DNA from: Phoronis australis | Taxonomy: Eukaryota > Phoronida > Phoronidae | Reading direction: 5' to 3' | Assembly (NCBI GenBank): GCA_002633005.1 | Contig: NMRA01000254.1 | Span: forward strand, 430,436-492,435 | DNA length: 62,000 nt | Shown: positions 43,979-55,752 of the stretch, piece after piece | Numbering within the stretch: position 1 is the first letter of the stretch | Layout of the letters: the number at the start of each line of letters is the position of its first letter | Made by a program: the position numbers and the translations under genes | Notes under the pieces: model-generated | The model's input: the letters and a program-made list of their open reading frames with translations, nothing else | Told to the model about the DNA's origin: nothing | The model's database searches: none

Positions 43979-44719
43979 CTAATGCAGAAACCCAGGGTGC
44001 CCAACTTGATTTCTGGGATGTGGCTTTACTGTAATGTGGAATATTAATACTATTCCGAGATTCACCAAGTTTGTTTTATAGCGTGTAGACGTGAACTTGA
44101 GCACCACAATTGGCTGGTATCGCACAACGTAAAATTTTGGCACCAAACGCAACCAGTTGTGCAATTCCAATGCAGAATGGAAATTGGGATTTTTCAAATT
44201 TCGGTGTTCTAGGTGGAACAGCTTATCTATATTTTTGCAATGGATGTACATGTAGAACTCGGTTTGGACACATGGTGCAGTAGTGGTGCTCGTTCTGTGG
44301 AGCATGCGCAGGCTGTAAAACAGTACATGTACTTGTGCAGAGTCTGAAAAAAACATTCGCCGTTTGTCTGCAAGTAGAGTCAACTATGGCATTTTCCCTA
44401 ATTTCAAAACATATTTAGGATTCCAGAAATACGAAAAGCACTTCTACTTCTTTAGTAAAATCAGTTCTGGTGTCTATATTTTAAAATTTTGTAAGCAGTT
44501 TCGGGACAAGTTGTGTTCAATATTGTTCACGATAGGAAAGCTTGACCCTTCTGGACACGATTTAAAGGATCACGTTTGCCGTTTTAGGAATATCACAACA
44601 GTTTGCTCTTTGGAATATACAATGTATGGTTTGGCCCCCTTGGTCAATACTGCTTGCTACTACTGCAACTGTCCACAGACACACTAGGCCTACCTGTAGC
44701 TATAGGCTCTTCGGTTCAC
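43979..44719 (-). other. Probable 3' UTR of the kinase
   Basis: It lies directly downstream of the kinase stop codon. A 134-codon open frame on the - strand (44383-43979) shows no domain, has no splice context and is treated as non-coding. Confidence 0.35.
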
Positions 44720-44835
44720 TTAAATGCCATCCAAACGATCAAGCACTTCGGTAACAGAAGGTCTTTTACTTTTGTCTTCCGACGCCATTTCATCAGCCAA
44801 CTGTTTAATTCGTTGATCTCTTTTTTGGCCATTGT
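44720..44835 (-). CDS. Kinase exon 4 (stop)
   Basis: Acceptor TTTTTGTGACTAG, phase 1 in, stop TAA at 44722-44720. It encodes RDQRIKQLADEMASEDKSKR, PSVTEVLDRLDGI. The D-x-x-x-RPS arginine of the C-lobe is present. Confidence 0.85.
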
Positions 44836-47800
44836 CTAGTCACAAAAACGTGAAATAAATATGTATGATCACAATGGCGATTGGAGTGCTCAACTTAAAA
44901 TGCACGGATAACATAGACGCATCGGATACATAGAACAATAACCTACTAGTAAACCTACACGAAATAATTACATGAAACTTATTCCTCAGTTTGAAAACGA
45001 CTGGTGGTCCTGCCTTGTAACTGAGCATGAACTGAAAGATTTTGCGGTGTCCAAATTGGCAGGTTTACCACAGCTTGCCAAAACATGAGCCCATATGGCC
45101 AGTGGCGACTTCACATAAACTTGACAACGTCGAATTTCAATAGTTCTGGAAGGAAATTCGTCATTGCTAGTTTAGGAACAGGCCATGCAGAGAAATCTTA
45201 AAGGGACACGAAATTCAATTCGGGCATTGTTGTTGAATGAGATAGCATTAGTGACGGAAGATATTAGCTTGAAGGAGAGTTACTGTATAAAACCAAAACG
45301 ATTCGCCGAGCTTTGTGATTTTGTTACAAGCCCACAATTCTCGTCGTTGTCTGTCAGATGTTCGCTGAAATTAAGGCAGGTGACATTATCTGTGAAATGC
45401 ACTCAAAATATCGAGTGGGATTTATAGATCCACTAGCAAAACGTTAAACTGCGACCTGGCGGTGGCAGGTTCGAATTCCAAGTGATGCTGATCTCAGAAA
45501 TATCGATTTTCTCACCGATAGTGTCCCTTTATATATCAGAGTTTTGAGTTGTGTTTGTCAATGTAACGTGTGAGGTGACTCTCCGTGTTTTGTGTAAAGA
45601 GATGATTTTGACAAGTGCTCGATGTGATTCAGCGAATATTGAACAGAACGCACGTGCGAGCGTGAACCTATGTCCTCTGGTCACTTGTGTAGGTTCGTGT
45701 TCACGTTAAATTAACGTGTATCCAAAGCTATACTGTGCGTCTATGCGTGCGGATGAGTTCGTGCTTAATGTGTACTGGCCACAACGCTTTTTGAACAAAG
45801 TGCAGTTTTCTGTACTTTCGAAAGTACAACAACGGTGATTCTCGTAGTCTCATATTTTCCGGCTTTATAGAGGTTTTGCTGTGCAAATGTTTCACTCCAT
45901 TAACTATATAGGCCTATACAATTCTATTCCTCCACACTTAAATATACCCACAACTCCCACACTAACCATTCATCCAGGAAAATGTGACTCCCATGGCGTA
46001 GATGTCCACAGACTTGTTGTATCGCTTTCCCGCTTTTAGTTCAGGAGCCATGAAAACATACGTTCCACACCATGTCGTCATGTACTGCTCCATGTATTTG
46101 GCGGAGATGGCTGGATCTACGTCCACCAGTTTAGCCAAGCCAAAGTCTGTAATCTGTACGTACATGGTTAAATAAATATATGTTAAATTGCATGTGTTTT
46201 TTATATAGTAGATTGTTATTAGCCTCTGATTGCTGTGACAAGCAAATATTTTCGCTCTGTTGAAACGTGCAGTTTAACATAATTATACGGACACAGACAC
46301 TCAGACACACACACGAGCACGTGCGCTCACGCACACACACATTATATATCTATGTATTGGCTAGATTTCCAAGCAGCCACATCGTGATTCTGGTGATGCC
46401 GTCTAGCAACGCCATCTGGTGTGTGTTAAGGCCATATAGCAAGTGCATGTAGGATTGCGTGTGGTTCCTTCATTCTTGCTGCAGTAAGCAAGGAAATTAT
46501 TAGTAGAATTTGATGTGAGCCTCTTTTCATCAATGTTGTTCAGTAAATGCCAAAAGATTGAGAAATTTCTCAATGTTCAGCGACCTCACCTTAATAGATT
46601 TTGAATAACTTCATAGTTATTTGTGTTATTGAAATGAAATACCGCATTCAAGTACATGGCAGTTAATCCTATGTGTAAAGAAAAAGGAGAATTGTACTCG
46701 TTAGAAAATGTAAAATGTAAAACTCCAGCTCTCCATGCTAAAAACCTATGAAATTTATAAAATGATTGCATACCAACTGCAATAACGTTCAACATTTTAT
46801 AATAAGTGCAATCACAAAAGTCATAATTTATACTGAAAATGCTAATCATTACGATTAGATGAGTACAATCCAACAGCGAAGTCATGGCCATACTACGTTT
46901 TACCGATGTTGCATCTATGGTTCATAGGACCGACTTCGTACACCAATTGTGTTTTTTAGATCACCATCAAAATCTGTAGCGTATCACTGGAGATTTTCAG
47001 TTTTGTCGCGGCAACCGGTAAGACCGTTTGCAATTTTTTAAACGTCACAAAGGAATTTGATTTGATTAGTACTAACACACTGAACAAGAATTGTCCTCCC
47101 AATCTTTTGGTTTATATCCACTTCACTAAGACAGTGCGCTCAGCTTAAAAGCCAAGTATTGGCTATGACGTACATGTACATGTAACTCACTGCAACGTAG
47201 CAAAACAATTTTCGATATGCTAAGTGTTTGCTACTTAAACGTGTATGGAACTTTCCAAATCAGCATTGAACAAACCTTTGAATACACTTTACCTTCTTTC
47301 ACTTGATCACAACAAATTGACTGCAAGTGATTTCACAACAAAAATAGCAAATAATACCAAAACCACAAATCCAAGGAGGCTATTCTGTGACGTTCATGGC
47401 AGACGACCTTCATACACATCCCGCGGTCAATTTTTCATTGATGCTCCCGAAGCAATTCCGAAGCTCTGTATTCCAGCCCCCACAAATGTTATTTCAGTGC
47501 CCTCCACAAAATTTAGTATCAAATCGAATATATTTAAAATCTGGTTTTGTCAAATAAAGATGTTTATAACCTAAGAACCACGGTTTGCTGGCTGCTAACG
47601 TGGCCTGCTGCTGAATCTGGCAGTTTCCGACAGGTGACTTCGCGCAACTAAACGTGCGGACAGACATCAGAAACCTTTGCCAAAAAACGAGGGTTCGTTG
47701 AGCTTCAGCTAAGAGCAGCACATAATGTCAGGATCAAACACAAGATACAACCAAGCGAATTCTTGGAATTAATTTTTGAGGTTTTCTATAAAATGAGCTG

Positions 47801-50800
47801 AAACAAGAAGCAAAATACACGTAAGAAAGAAGTCTTTATGTTAGCAACCCCAATCATTTAAATTGCGGACAATGTCTTGACTTTGACACAGGGGTACAGT
47901 TTAAAGCCCAACTGAAATCCGCCATGTTAGCTACATGTATTTCGCATCCTATTAATTCACTTTTCTGATTCTTTTGGAAATTCCGTCGCCAATTCACCAC
48001 TCACAAGGCCAACTTAATGAGATCAGGGAAAGATGAAACTTCGGAGGTTTATTAATACCAGTATGAGGGAGGTCCACGCAGATATTTGGATTTGGGACAG
48101 TTGAAGTTGGGAGTCTAGGCTCGGCAAAGTTTTAGTGTCCAACCTTTATATTTGCAATACAGTTACGAGTCATCGGGAAATTTGTCTGCCGTGGAGGAAT
48201 CGACGAACATGGTGCTGAATACCGACAATGAAACTTTATCGCTCCACAATTTTAGCTGCAGAATAACCGTTGTGTAGCATAGTTTTCACTGCACCGGAAA
48301 CTAATTTAGATTATTCAAGCAAAAGAGTAGTCTTTGATGACGTTAATTTTGAGTCAGATTTAAGTTGGTATTACCGACATCGGTGCTAAATATATGTACA
48401 GCTTTTCACCAAGGATAGGGTCACTACTACACACCGCCTATGATATCGGTCATTTTCGGGGTGACGATGAACAAAAACAGCTAACGAAGTCGTTGCTTCG
48501 ATTTTGACTGGAAGCTTTTGTTGTAAATCAGTGATCCCAAAAAAAAATCACAAAAGCGCAACAGATTTGCTCTTCCAGTAGTTCAAGATAACTTCAAGAA
48601 GATTGTTCTGCCCAAAAATAACTGCGTAAACTTGACAGGATAGTTATGTAGCTGTCTTGCGGCTAGAAAAATCTAGCCAAATTCACATGCACTCAATTAA
48701 AATACGCGCTAATTCTTGTTTTTAGCGAGGTCCTAGCGTAGGTCCAAGCAGTTGAACTCTACCTAGCTGATTGCAGCCTTTTAAGAGCGCCATTAATGGA
48801 TCAATTATAGTACATAGTATATTAAAGTGTCACGGTCACAACCTTTAACAATAGCCAAACTGATCAATAAGCGTGGACTGCAAACGAATCGTGTATTCTG
48901 AACCCCGAAAAAAACATACAGTCGCTCGTTTGAAACTCCTTTACTTGACTGCCCAAACCACGACATTTTCACTCAGCCTGACTCGATCCCCTCCAATGCC
49001 CTCCCATGAGACCTCTACACAGTATAAATCAACAGATGACGTAACAACAGGTGTCCGAATGGTCATTTGAATATGAGTAGCTAACACTGTATAACATGTG
49101 GTATCCTGTCCCCCAACCAACACACAAGTTTCACGCACGTATCAGGACGTCCCATCAAAAAGATACTCCGGTGAAAACGGATATCCCGGAGTCGAAAACA
49201 GACAGCCACACTTTCAAAACAGACCGTAAAACACGGAAACATGAACCCCGGGGATCGGAAAGGACACCCGGGGACAGAAACACCAATCCCGCACTTTTTT
49301 CAAGCATTGTTTAAGGAAAACAGATCTTCCTACTTTAATATGTTGTTGTCAAATGTTGTTTTACTAAATGAGAATTTTAGAAAAGTTGCGACGGATTGGG
49401 AATCTACGTTATTCTACTGCTAAATTTGTGGTGAGATCTTTTGCGTCGGCTTTCAGCGCGATGAAATATTGCCTCACCTATTGGCCAGTTTCTTTGTAAG
49501 CCAAGTCATGATCAATCAACTGTTCTTCATCCACGGGGTTGCGTGCATGTCACAATAGATTAATTAACAATGGCACTCGAAAGTTGAAATAAATTTTTGT
49601 TTTTTATTTTTGAAAATATTTTTGGAGAAACTATTGAACAATCTGAAATTGACTTAATGTTCACCGAGATAACAACGTGTTGGGAGTATAGCTAGATTAT
49701 GTTGGAATTCGTCCACAGACATGTTGCACGAGTTTTACTGATAAAAATCAAATAACAAATTCAATATACATTTAAAAAGGTTACGTTTTATTATTGCCAG
49801 CTTTTAACAAGCAACTGCCAAAAACAACTGGAAAGTACTTGAAGATGCTTTAACTCAAAGTTTGAGGCTACTGACAACGGTCTCAGAAAATTTTAAAAAA
49901 TTGTCCGGGGTTCCTGTTTTAAAGGTAGGGGCTCCTCTTTTCGGGCTGATTAGCTGTTATCTGTTTTAAACCGGGGTCCCTGTTTCGATGGAACGCTCTG
50001 AGTCTGAAAGACGAGTTGGAGATTACTACTGCATGTACGTACACCCAATGTGTTCTACGCTAGCTAAAACGTGAAGATTTCATACGTGTACCTTTGCAAC
50101 GCCCCCTTTCATCAAGATGTTCCATGGCTTCAAATCTCTGTGGATAACCCCGTGTTGATGAAGATGCTTCAGCCCTTTCATACACTGCTTCATCAGCCCA
50201 ACGCTTTCGGTCGTTCTTACGCTGTTCTTCTTGTAATAATCTCCCATGTCGCAATCACAGAACTCCATGACGATTGCAGCGGTGTTTTCTTTCGGGAAGC
50301 ACACGTCCAAAAGTTGAACAACATTGGGGTGAGCTGGTAGATTCTGAAGACCGTGAATTTCCGGGTAAACTCGCTCTTGATCGGTGGAAATCTGCGGTTG
50401 AAATGCAGAAACAAAGAGTGTAGATAGAAGAAAGGTTTAACGAAGAATGTTGCATTCAATTTTGTTAGACAAAAATCTCATGTTCCTAAAACATCAACAT
50501 TCTTCATAAGCGTACATGCGTTTGCTTTTCTTATTGACTACATTAAATCGCCTTAAGTTACCCTTTTAAACTGACGGACACGTTGGTGACTGAAGCTAAC
50601 CCGCCATGACAAGCATGACAGTGATTGTGGTTGACGACCTGTCAGTTATTCGAAAGATTAGAAACCATTGCTATATTAAATAAGAGTGAGACCTATGTTA
50701 GAAAAAGTGGCCTTCGTAAGTTCTGAAAGAAGTCTAAAAATACTGCAGGTGGTCTGATACACTTTGCATCAAGCGTGTCCCATTGAACCAAGCACATAAA

Positions 50801-52082
50801 ACCATTTTTAATTAAAAATGTAGACATGTAACAAGCCTAAACATACACTGTATATACAAATTAAAACAGATCTGAGGAGCTGGAGACCTAACTCAAGGGT
50901 CTGGCACTAGCGTCCAGTGGGGCCCAAGGCGAATTGACACTTTTTGTTTACCACGGCTTTATTTTGCCAGAAACCACTGACAGATCTAGGAATTCGTGTA
51001 TGTCCTGAGAACTGCGACCATAATTTTTGTAGATCAAACATGTGCAATCGCCCTAAACGACCTTCCGCAGGTGATTTTACATCGTGACCGAAGGGAAAGA
51101 AGTGAGAGTGAACCCCTCGTCTTGTTCTCTACCCTACCTTAATTCTGCTCTCAGACTGAATTTCTGTTTTGCTATCACAATTTTTTTTAAATTGCATGCG
51201 CACACCCAGGGGGTGGGACTCGAGGGGCTCGAATGAGGCCCCCTATTTTACGAAATGGGCAAAAAGGTCGGCCTCAGAGAACAAAAAGTCCAAGAAAACG
51301 AGGCAAAAGTCCGCTAAGAAGGCAGGAATTACCAAAATTCAGCGAACGCATTGTGACAATTCATAGCTCCGAAAAGTACTTCGTTTCTTTTTTAGTAAAG
51401 TTCCACATTCCCATATTTCGGGCTGGGTGTGCGCATGAATTGGAATTTAAAGTTGCCGATGTCTGACTTCCGGAAGCTCACGCAACCTTACTCAGTAGGA
51501 CGCCAACATGCTCTGTTGAAAACGCGTGCATTGCACTCGTTCATACGATGCAGTTGTCGCTCTAAAAGGCAGAGTGTGAATCTGAAAGTCACTCACACAA
51601 CACGCTCCTGGTGCGGTGACAAAAGAAGCAGATAATCTAGATCATAATTTACCGCGGGTACCAGAGTATTAACATCAATGCACTCGCCAGTGTGTATAAG
51701 TGCATTACACCCAAAGGAAGACGTTAGGTTGCGAAAAAGCCCGCCTTTGATTTATCGGTGACTTCCGGATTTCAGCGTACACTGTACCTCGACGTTTGTG
51801 TTGCCCTCGTATGATCGAGTGCAAAGCACGCGCTGTCAAAACAACACGTTGGCGTTCCATAGCCTTAAACGGAACCCCGATTGTCCAAATTCACATGCAC
51901 GGCACTACACCATTTTATATTTTATTTTAAGTGATCATATTTTATAGTGTAACAGTGAATAACCGACAACATACCTCAATCATCTTAATGGCCACTTCTC
52001 CACCTCCCGACCTGTCACGACCCTTGTAAACAGCTCCAAATGCACCCTGTCCTATTTCAGCAACAACTTCGTACCTGTCCAT
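44720..52082 (-). CDS. Small Ser/Thr protein kinase, possibly STK35/PDIK1L-like (whole gene)
   Basis: Four exons (52082-51975, 50391-50092, 46153-45967, 44835-44720) join with matching phases to a frame of about 236 residues that is almost entirely kinase domain. Motifs in order: glycine loop GQGAFGAVYKG; VAIK lysine; a YPEI glutamate candidate for helix C; EFCDCDMGDYY hinge; HRDLKPWNIL catalytic loop; DFGLAK; FMAPELKAG with the APE motif; DIYAMGV; and KRPSVTEVLDRL near the C-terminus. The residues needed for ATP binding and phosphotransfer are present, so it is predicted active. Between DIYAMGV and KRPS there are only about 30 residues, roughly 40 fewer than in typical kinases; an exon in the last intron may have been missed or lost. 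The STK35/PDIK1L assignment is inference from motif resemblance. Confidence 0.88.
45201..45529. mobile_element. TA-flanked MITE with tRNA-like B-box (kinase intron 3)
   Basis: Perfect inverted ends AAGGGACAC / GTGTCCCTT are flanked by TA on each side. The interior contains GGCAGGTTCGAATTCC, which looks like a tRNA T-arm/B-box, followed by GATGCTGATCTCAGAAA. There is no coding capacity. Confidence 0.65.
45967..46153 (-). CDS. Kinase exon 3
   Basis: Acceptor CATGTACGTACAG, donor AATG|GTTAGT, phase 0 in and 1 out. It encodes ITDFGLAKLVDVDP, TTWCGTYVFMAPELKAGKRY and NKSVDIYAMGVTFSWMN, i.e. the DFG-to-APE activation segment. Confidence 0.95.
46285..46341 (+). repeat. CA-rich simple sequence
   Basis: Imperfect (CA)n with ACACACACAC runs. 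Confidence 0.8.
46383..47016 (+). repeat. Diverged copy of AE intron 15 plus exon 16 start
   Basis: It aligns collinearly with about 28195-28868. Shared text includes TTGAGAAATTTCTCAATG, AACATTTTATAATAAGTGCA, GATTAGATGAG and, at the end, TTTCAGTTTTGTCGCG, which is the acceptor and first codons (FCR) of AE exon 16. Similarity is roughly 75-80% by eye. It lies in kinase intron 2 on the opposite strand to the kinase. Confidence 0.85.
47017..49151. other. Kinase intron 2, middle part
   Basis: No supported exon on either strand. A 109-codon + strand frame at 47245 has no domain or splice context. Confidence 0.45.
49152..49991. mobile_element. Foldback-like element in kinase intron 2
   Basis: The left part (49152-49290) is an array of about seven 20-bp units ending in AAAAC, e.g. 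GGATATCCCGGAGTCGAAAAC-like. The right part (49887-49991) is an array of inverted units such as CCGGGGTCCCTGTTT. The outer ends match as inverted repeats (CCATCAAAA / TTTCGATGG). The unit differs from that of the hairpin at 15184, but the architecture is the same. Confidence 0.6.
50092..50391 (-). CDS. Kinase exon 2
   Basis: Acceptor TTTCAACCGCAG, donor AAG|GTACAC, phase 0 both ends, 100 codons. It covers HPNVVQLLDVCFPKEN, IVMEFCDCDMGDYYKK and GVIHRDLKPWNILMKG. Confidence 0.95.
50392..51974 (-). other. Kinase intron 1
   Basis: It contains the MITE at 51195-51437. Nothing else is recognised. Confidence 0.5.
51195..51437. mobile_element. MITE with CATGCGCACACCCAG ends
   Basis: A perfect 15-bp terminal inverted repeat (51195-51209 and 51423-51437) with AATT just outside both ends. 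It is 243 bp and non-coding. The superfamily is not determined. Confidence 0.75.
51975..52082 (-). CDS. Kinase exon 1
   Basis: The ATG (complement of 52080-52082) opens MDRYEVVAEIGQGAFGAVYK and the exon ends EVAIKMIE before the donor GTATGT. Phase 0 out. The start is chosen because it immediately precedes the DRYEVVxEIG-type opening of the kinase fold. Confidence 0.92.
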
Positions 52083-53869
52083 GTTCTTTTAGAGCGAGGA
52101 GATGCTAAATAGCGAACGTGTAATCTGACGAGGTCGTCCAAACCCTTATAGCGTTAAATTGCTCGACTTATTTCTCCGCGCGTATAAATGGTACTCATTC
52201 GAAACTAAAAGTAGCGATTCGAAACAGTAGTAGTTTTATCTGGAAAAACCCGGCGACTGGAAATTTCAGTATTGATCTGCGTCGTTGAGATAATCAATGC
52301 GGTTATCTGATTGGGCGTTTGCCAAATTGATTTCTTAGAAATCCCAGCAGAACTTGATTAACGGCTAGCTGTCGTGTAATACTACGCTCTCTCATGCGAA
52401 TTTGGAGTACTACATATATTTAGCCAGGTGAAAAGAAATCAAGAGTAAACGTCGCCTTTGCTTTCAATTCTGTGATACCTTTTATTTGGGAAATTCCTGT
52501 TTTGTTCAAAAATCTTGTGAAGCGTACAAGCAGTCAGCCAAAGGGATTGAATAGATCAAGGTTAATTACATGAATTTTAGCTTTTGAAAGTGCGTGTCTT
52601 CTACTAGCGTAGGCAAAACTATAACCTACCTTGACGTGAAAATAAGTCACTCGTGTAAATCACCTTCTACTCCCCTTCACAAGACTCGTGTTTGCGTGGA
52701 GATGCGATTGAACAGACATCGGACTTTAGTAGCAATTGGGATAGAAACTATGGAATTAAACAAAAAAAGTTTTACATGACCCGTCACAGAATTAGTTGAA
52801 ATTTTACCAGTGGATTCATATCCACGTCAAATGACACCAACCACCATTGACCACTCCGCCTATTTTTATACACTCCTAAATTTTTTGCTGGAGACATGCA
52901 TAAATTTCAGCTTAAAAATGACATATTTTGGTTACAGCACTAATCCTTGTATATTAGGGTCTGATATTCGATACTGTGTAGTCACGTATAATAGTAATCC
53001 CCCAGTCCAAAAAAATAATTTTGAAAGAAAAAAAGTTGCGCCTTTGCGGAGGCACTCCTTTTGTCGTACCACCTAATTTAACTTACCCAAACTCAAGCTA
53101 AGCTATTGCCCGGTAAGGGTATAGCAAGCTTTAGCAATATGACTCTTACAATTGATAGTCGATGAATAAAATTAATCTTAAAAAAATGTCAAAATCTGGT
53201 CATTTTTGGAATTCATGCATATACATTCAACTGAAAATGTGCATTTTCGGTGCCCTAGTGTCAAGTACTAGTTTTTTAAAATTTCTCAGTAAAATACAAC
53301 CGGTGACTTAAAGTTGTTAATTGGCAGTAGAAACGATATTGAGCATGCACAGTTATCTTGTTTACAGTTTCTTTCCTCTCTGACTGGTTGCTTGAGTTGT
53401 TATCAGACTCTCAGTGCAGAGGGCATTTTCAGCAAGTGACACCTTTTGGCTCTACAATAGTGGTAGGCCTACTACCTGTACATGGAAATATGAGCGTGCC
53501 ACGCGGTCAGCCATACTGGGAAGGAGAAGAAATGTAAACAAAAACACGCTAGCCTTATGGAAGCCGGGAAATTTTCAAAATTGAATTTGAAATTTTGAAT
53601 ACTAACGAGGTTTTCAAATATTGCTAACATAAAGCAATGCAAACTTGTGACCCACTCATGGCTAGTAAAAGGTCATATAAACCATTGCACAGACATACAT
53701 GTAACTCCTAATGCTTTGCCTCAAATTCTCACGGAGTGCTGCTAGGGCATGGGAAGTTTTGCCGGCTTAGTCGAAAAGACAATCACCGAAATGTAGACAT
53801 TTTATAAAGTTTGGAAAAAAATTCATTAACCTGTTTCGTCATTGTAATTGTTAAAATCCCATTTTCCAG
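52083..53869. other. Upstream of the kinase, no gene
   Basis: It should contain the kinase promoter and 5' UTR (reading leftwards). I see no unambiguous core promoter motif. Confidence 0.4.
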
Positions 53870-53956
53870 TTATTTTCAAACCTACCAGACGATCAGTATA
53901 GTCAAGAGGCCGCTCTCCGGCGTGCCACTGAATCACTGCATTCCCAAAGTTTTTAG
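53870..53956 (+). other. Orphan splice-flanked frame, candidate terminal exon
   Basis: The acceptor AATCCCATTTTCCAG is followed by 28 codons with coding-like composition (SNLPDDQYSQEAALRRATES) and TAG. I find no partner exons upstream, so it may be chance or a gene relic. Confidence 0.2.
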
Positions 53957-55752
53957 ACCGGGCTTGTAAGGGAGCTTATTTCTGTCAGCAATAGTCTATC
54001 CTGTAGGTCTAAACAATAAATAGTTCTAAAGGGCTCACTCATCTAAATTTGATGAACTTTCTAACTTCGAATAGTTTAACTGAAATTCCGAACCCCACTA
54101 AAGCTCATTGGGCGCTGGTCCGGAAGGCCGCGGACTGAAATCAAAGTATGCATTTGCACGGACCCAATTTCCCGAAAGCTGATTGGAAATGTCTACTTCA
54201 GGTTATGAATAGGAATAATAATTACATGGATATTCAGACGTTTTTCCACTAATAAAGCACATGTCGGGGGTGCTGAAGTGTCTCAAGAAAACGTTACTTC
54301 AGTGACAAGCAACGTTTCTTTAACTCTCAATTACTTGTCCTAGTACCGAATTCATTTTATCGTGGTGAATTACTTGTAGTATTTTGTACAATTTGAAACT
54401 ACAAAGTCTCAAATTTTGAACCATTGTATCATAGACTCTGTCGTAAAAAAACACAACTGCAATGCAAGTATATACGCGGATCCAGAGTTTTAAAAAGGCG
54501 TTCGCAATATATATTTCTACACCTGTCTAATCAATGAACCCCTTGTATCCAATCACGATGTGCGTAATCGCAGAATTTTTCTGTCAATAACAAGCACACA
54601 CTTCAATCTGATTGGCCATCCAGAAGGAGAAAGACAACAAAAAATGTTCACACTAACAGAAACAGCACATTGAGATAGGGTAACCATCTCAAGCAATAAA
54701 GTTCTTCGATTTATTTCAAAATGTCACCATCACGCAATAAAAGCACACCGTGATATAAACGGATCATGCCTAGCTAGGACAAAGTCACTATACTGGTACA
54801 TGCACCCCACTTCAACAAAAATCAGATTTCAAGCAACTCTAATTTAATCCCTCGATTCAATTTGATCCGGCTTTTACTGGCACACAGTTCTGTTACCAGT
54901 ACACATATACATGTATTGACAGACTACTCCCAACCACAAAATAAATATCACAAAAGTCCATCGTCATAAACTCTACCTGCCCTGTCCTGCATGCCGCCTG
55001 CCAAGGCATAAGTACCACAACATCATTGTCTTATACCCATAAACAAGACAGATTATAAAACTGATGGTTTCCCTTATCTCTTGAAATGTACAGAACCAAC
55101 CCATCTACCATCTCAAAATACCCTTGTGGGGTGTAGTATTCTTTTGGCATCCGGCCCTTCCTTCCTGCCCTATTCCTAATGACCTTCCTATTCTAATAAA
55201 TCTTCGAAGTGGTCTCCACCTTGTAAAAATGTACTATTACCGACTAATCATGGAGTCACTTTTGTGTGTATTCGCTGCTAGAAAACAACACGATACCTTG
55301 GAGAAATTAAGGTCACTAATCTTTTAAAACTAGAACAGTTCTGACTAAGAAGAAAACCAAACATCGGGCTAAGTGTGGGACCTAATGAAGTTGAACAATA
55401 ATTGTTTCTGCGATCAGAATGGCCGCGCAAAATCATTTTATTTCAGTTTCAACTTTTAAGCACTTATACTGAATTTGTATTCAAATTAAAAAGAAGAATG
55501 GCAACAATAATTTTAAATTTAATTTACAGCACAAAAAAATAAACGCTAGGCTCTTTTTAAAACAACCCCTTCACCGTTTAAAAAAGATCGAGACCAATTT
55601 CAGTTGGCATCAGGTAACACTGGAAAAAAGAACCTAAATAATTTCAGCCAAAACCACACTTTGTTGAGGATATCAACACATTTCAGTTGGCCATTTCTAC
55701 TTGGAAGTTTGGACAACTAAGCTGTATTAGCGCATAACCACATTTGTTTTTA
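53957..55752. other. Intergenic, nothing recognised
   Basis: No supported gene or repeat. Confidence 0.4.

Noticed and set aside
43979-44383. 134-codon open frame on the - strand
   Set aside because: No recognisable domain. It lies downstream of the kinase stop and is best explained as 3' UTR.
45185-45427. 80-codon frame on the + strand
   Set aside because: It falls inside a MITE with TA flanks and shows no homology that I recognise.
53870-53956. Ubiquitin-interacting motif in EAALRRATES
   Set aside because: Spacing between the conserved Ala and Ser is one residue short of the UIM pattern; too weak to claim.
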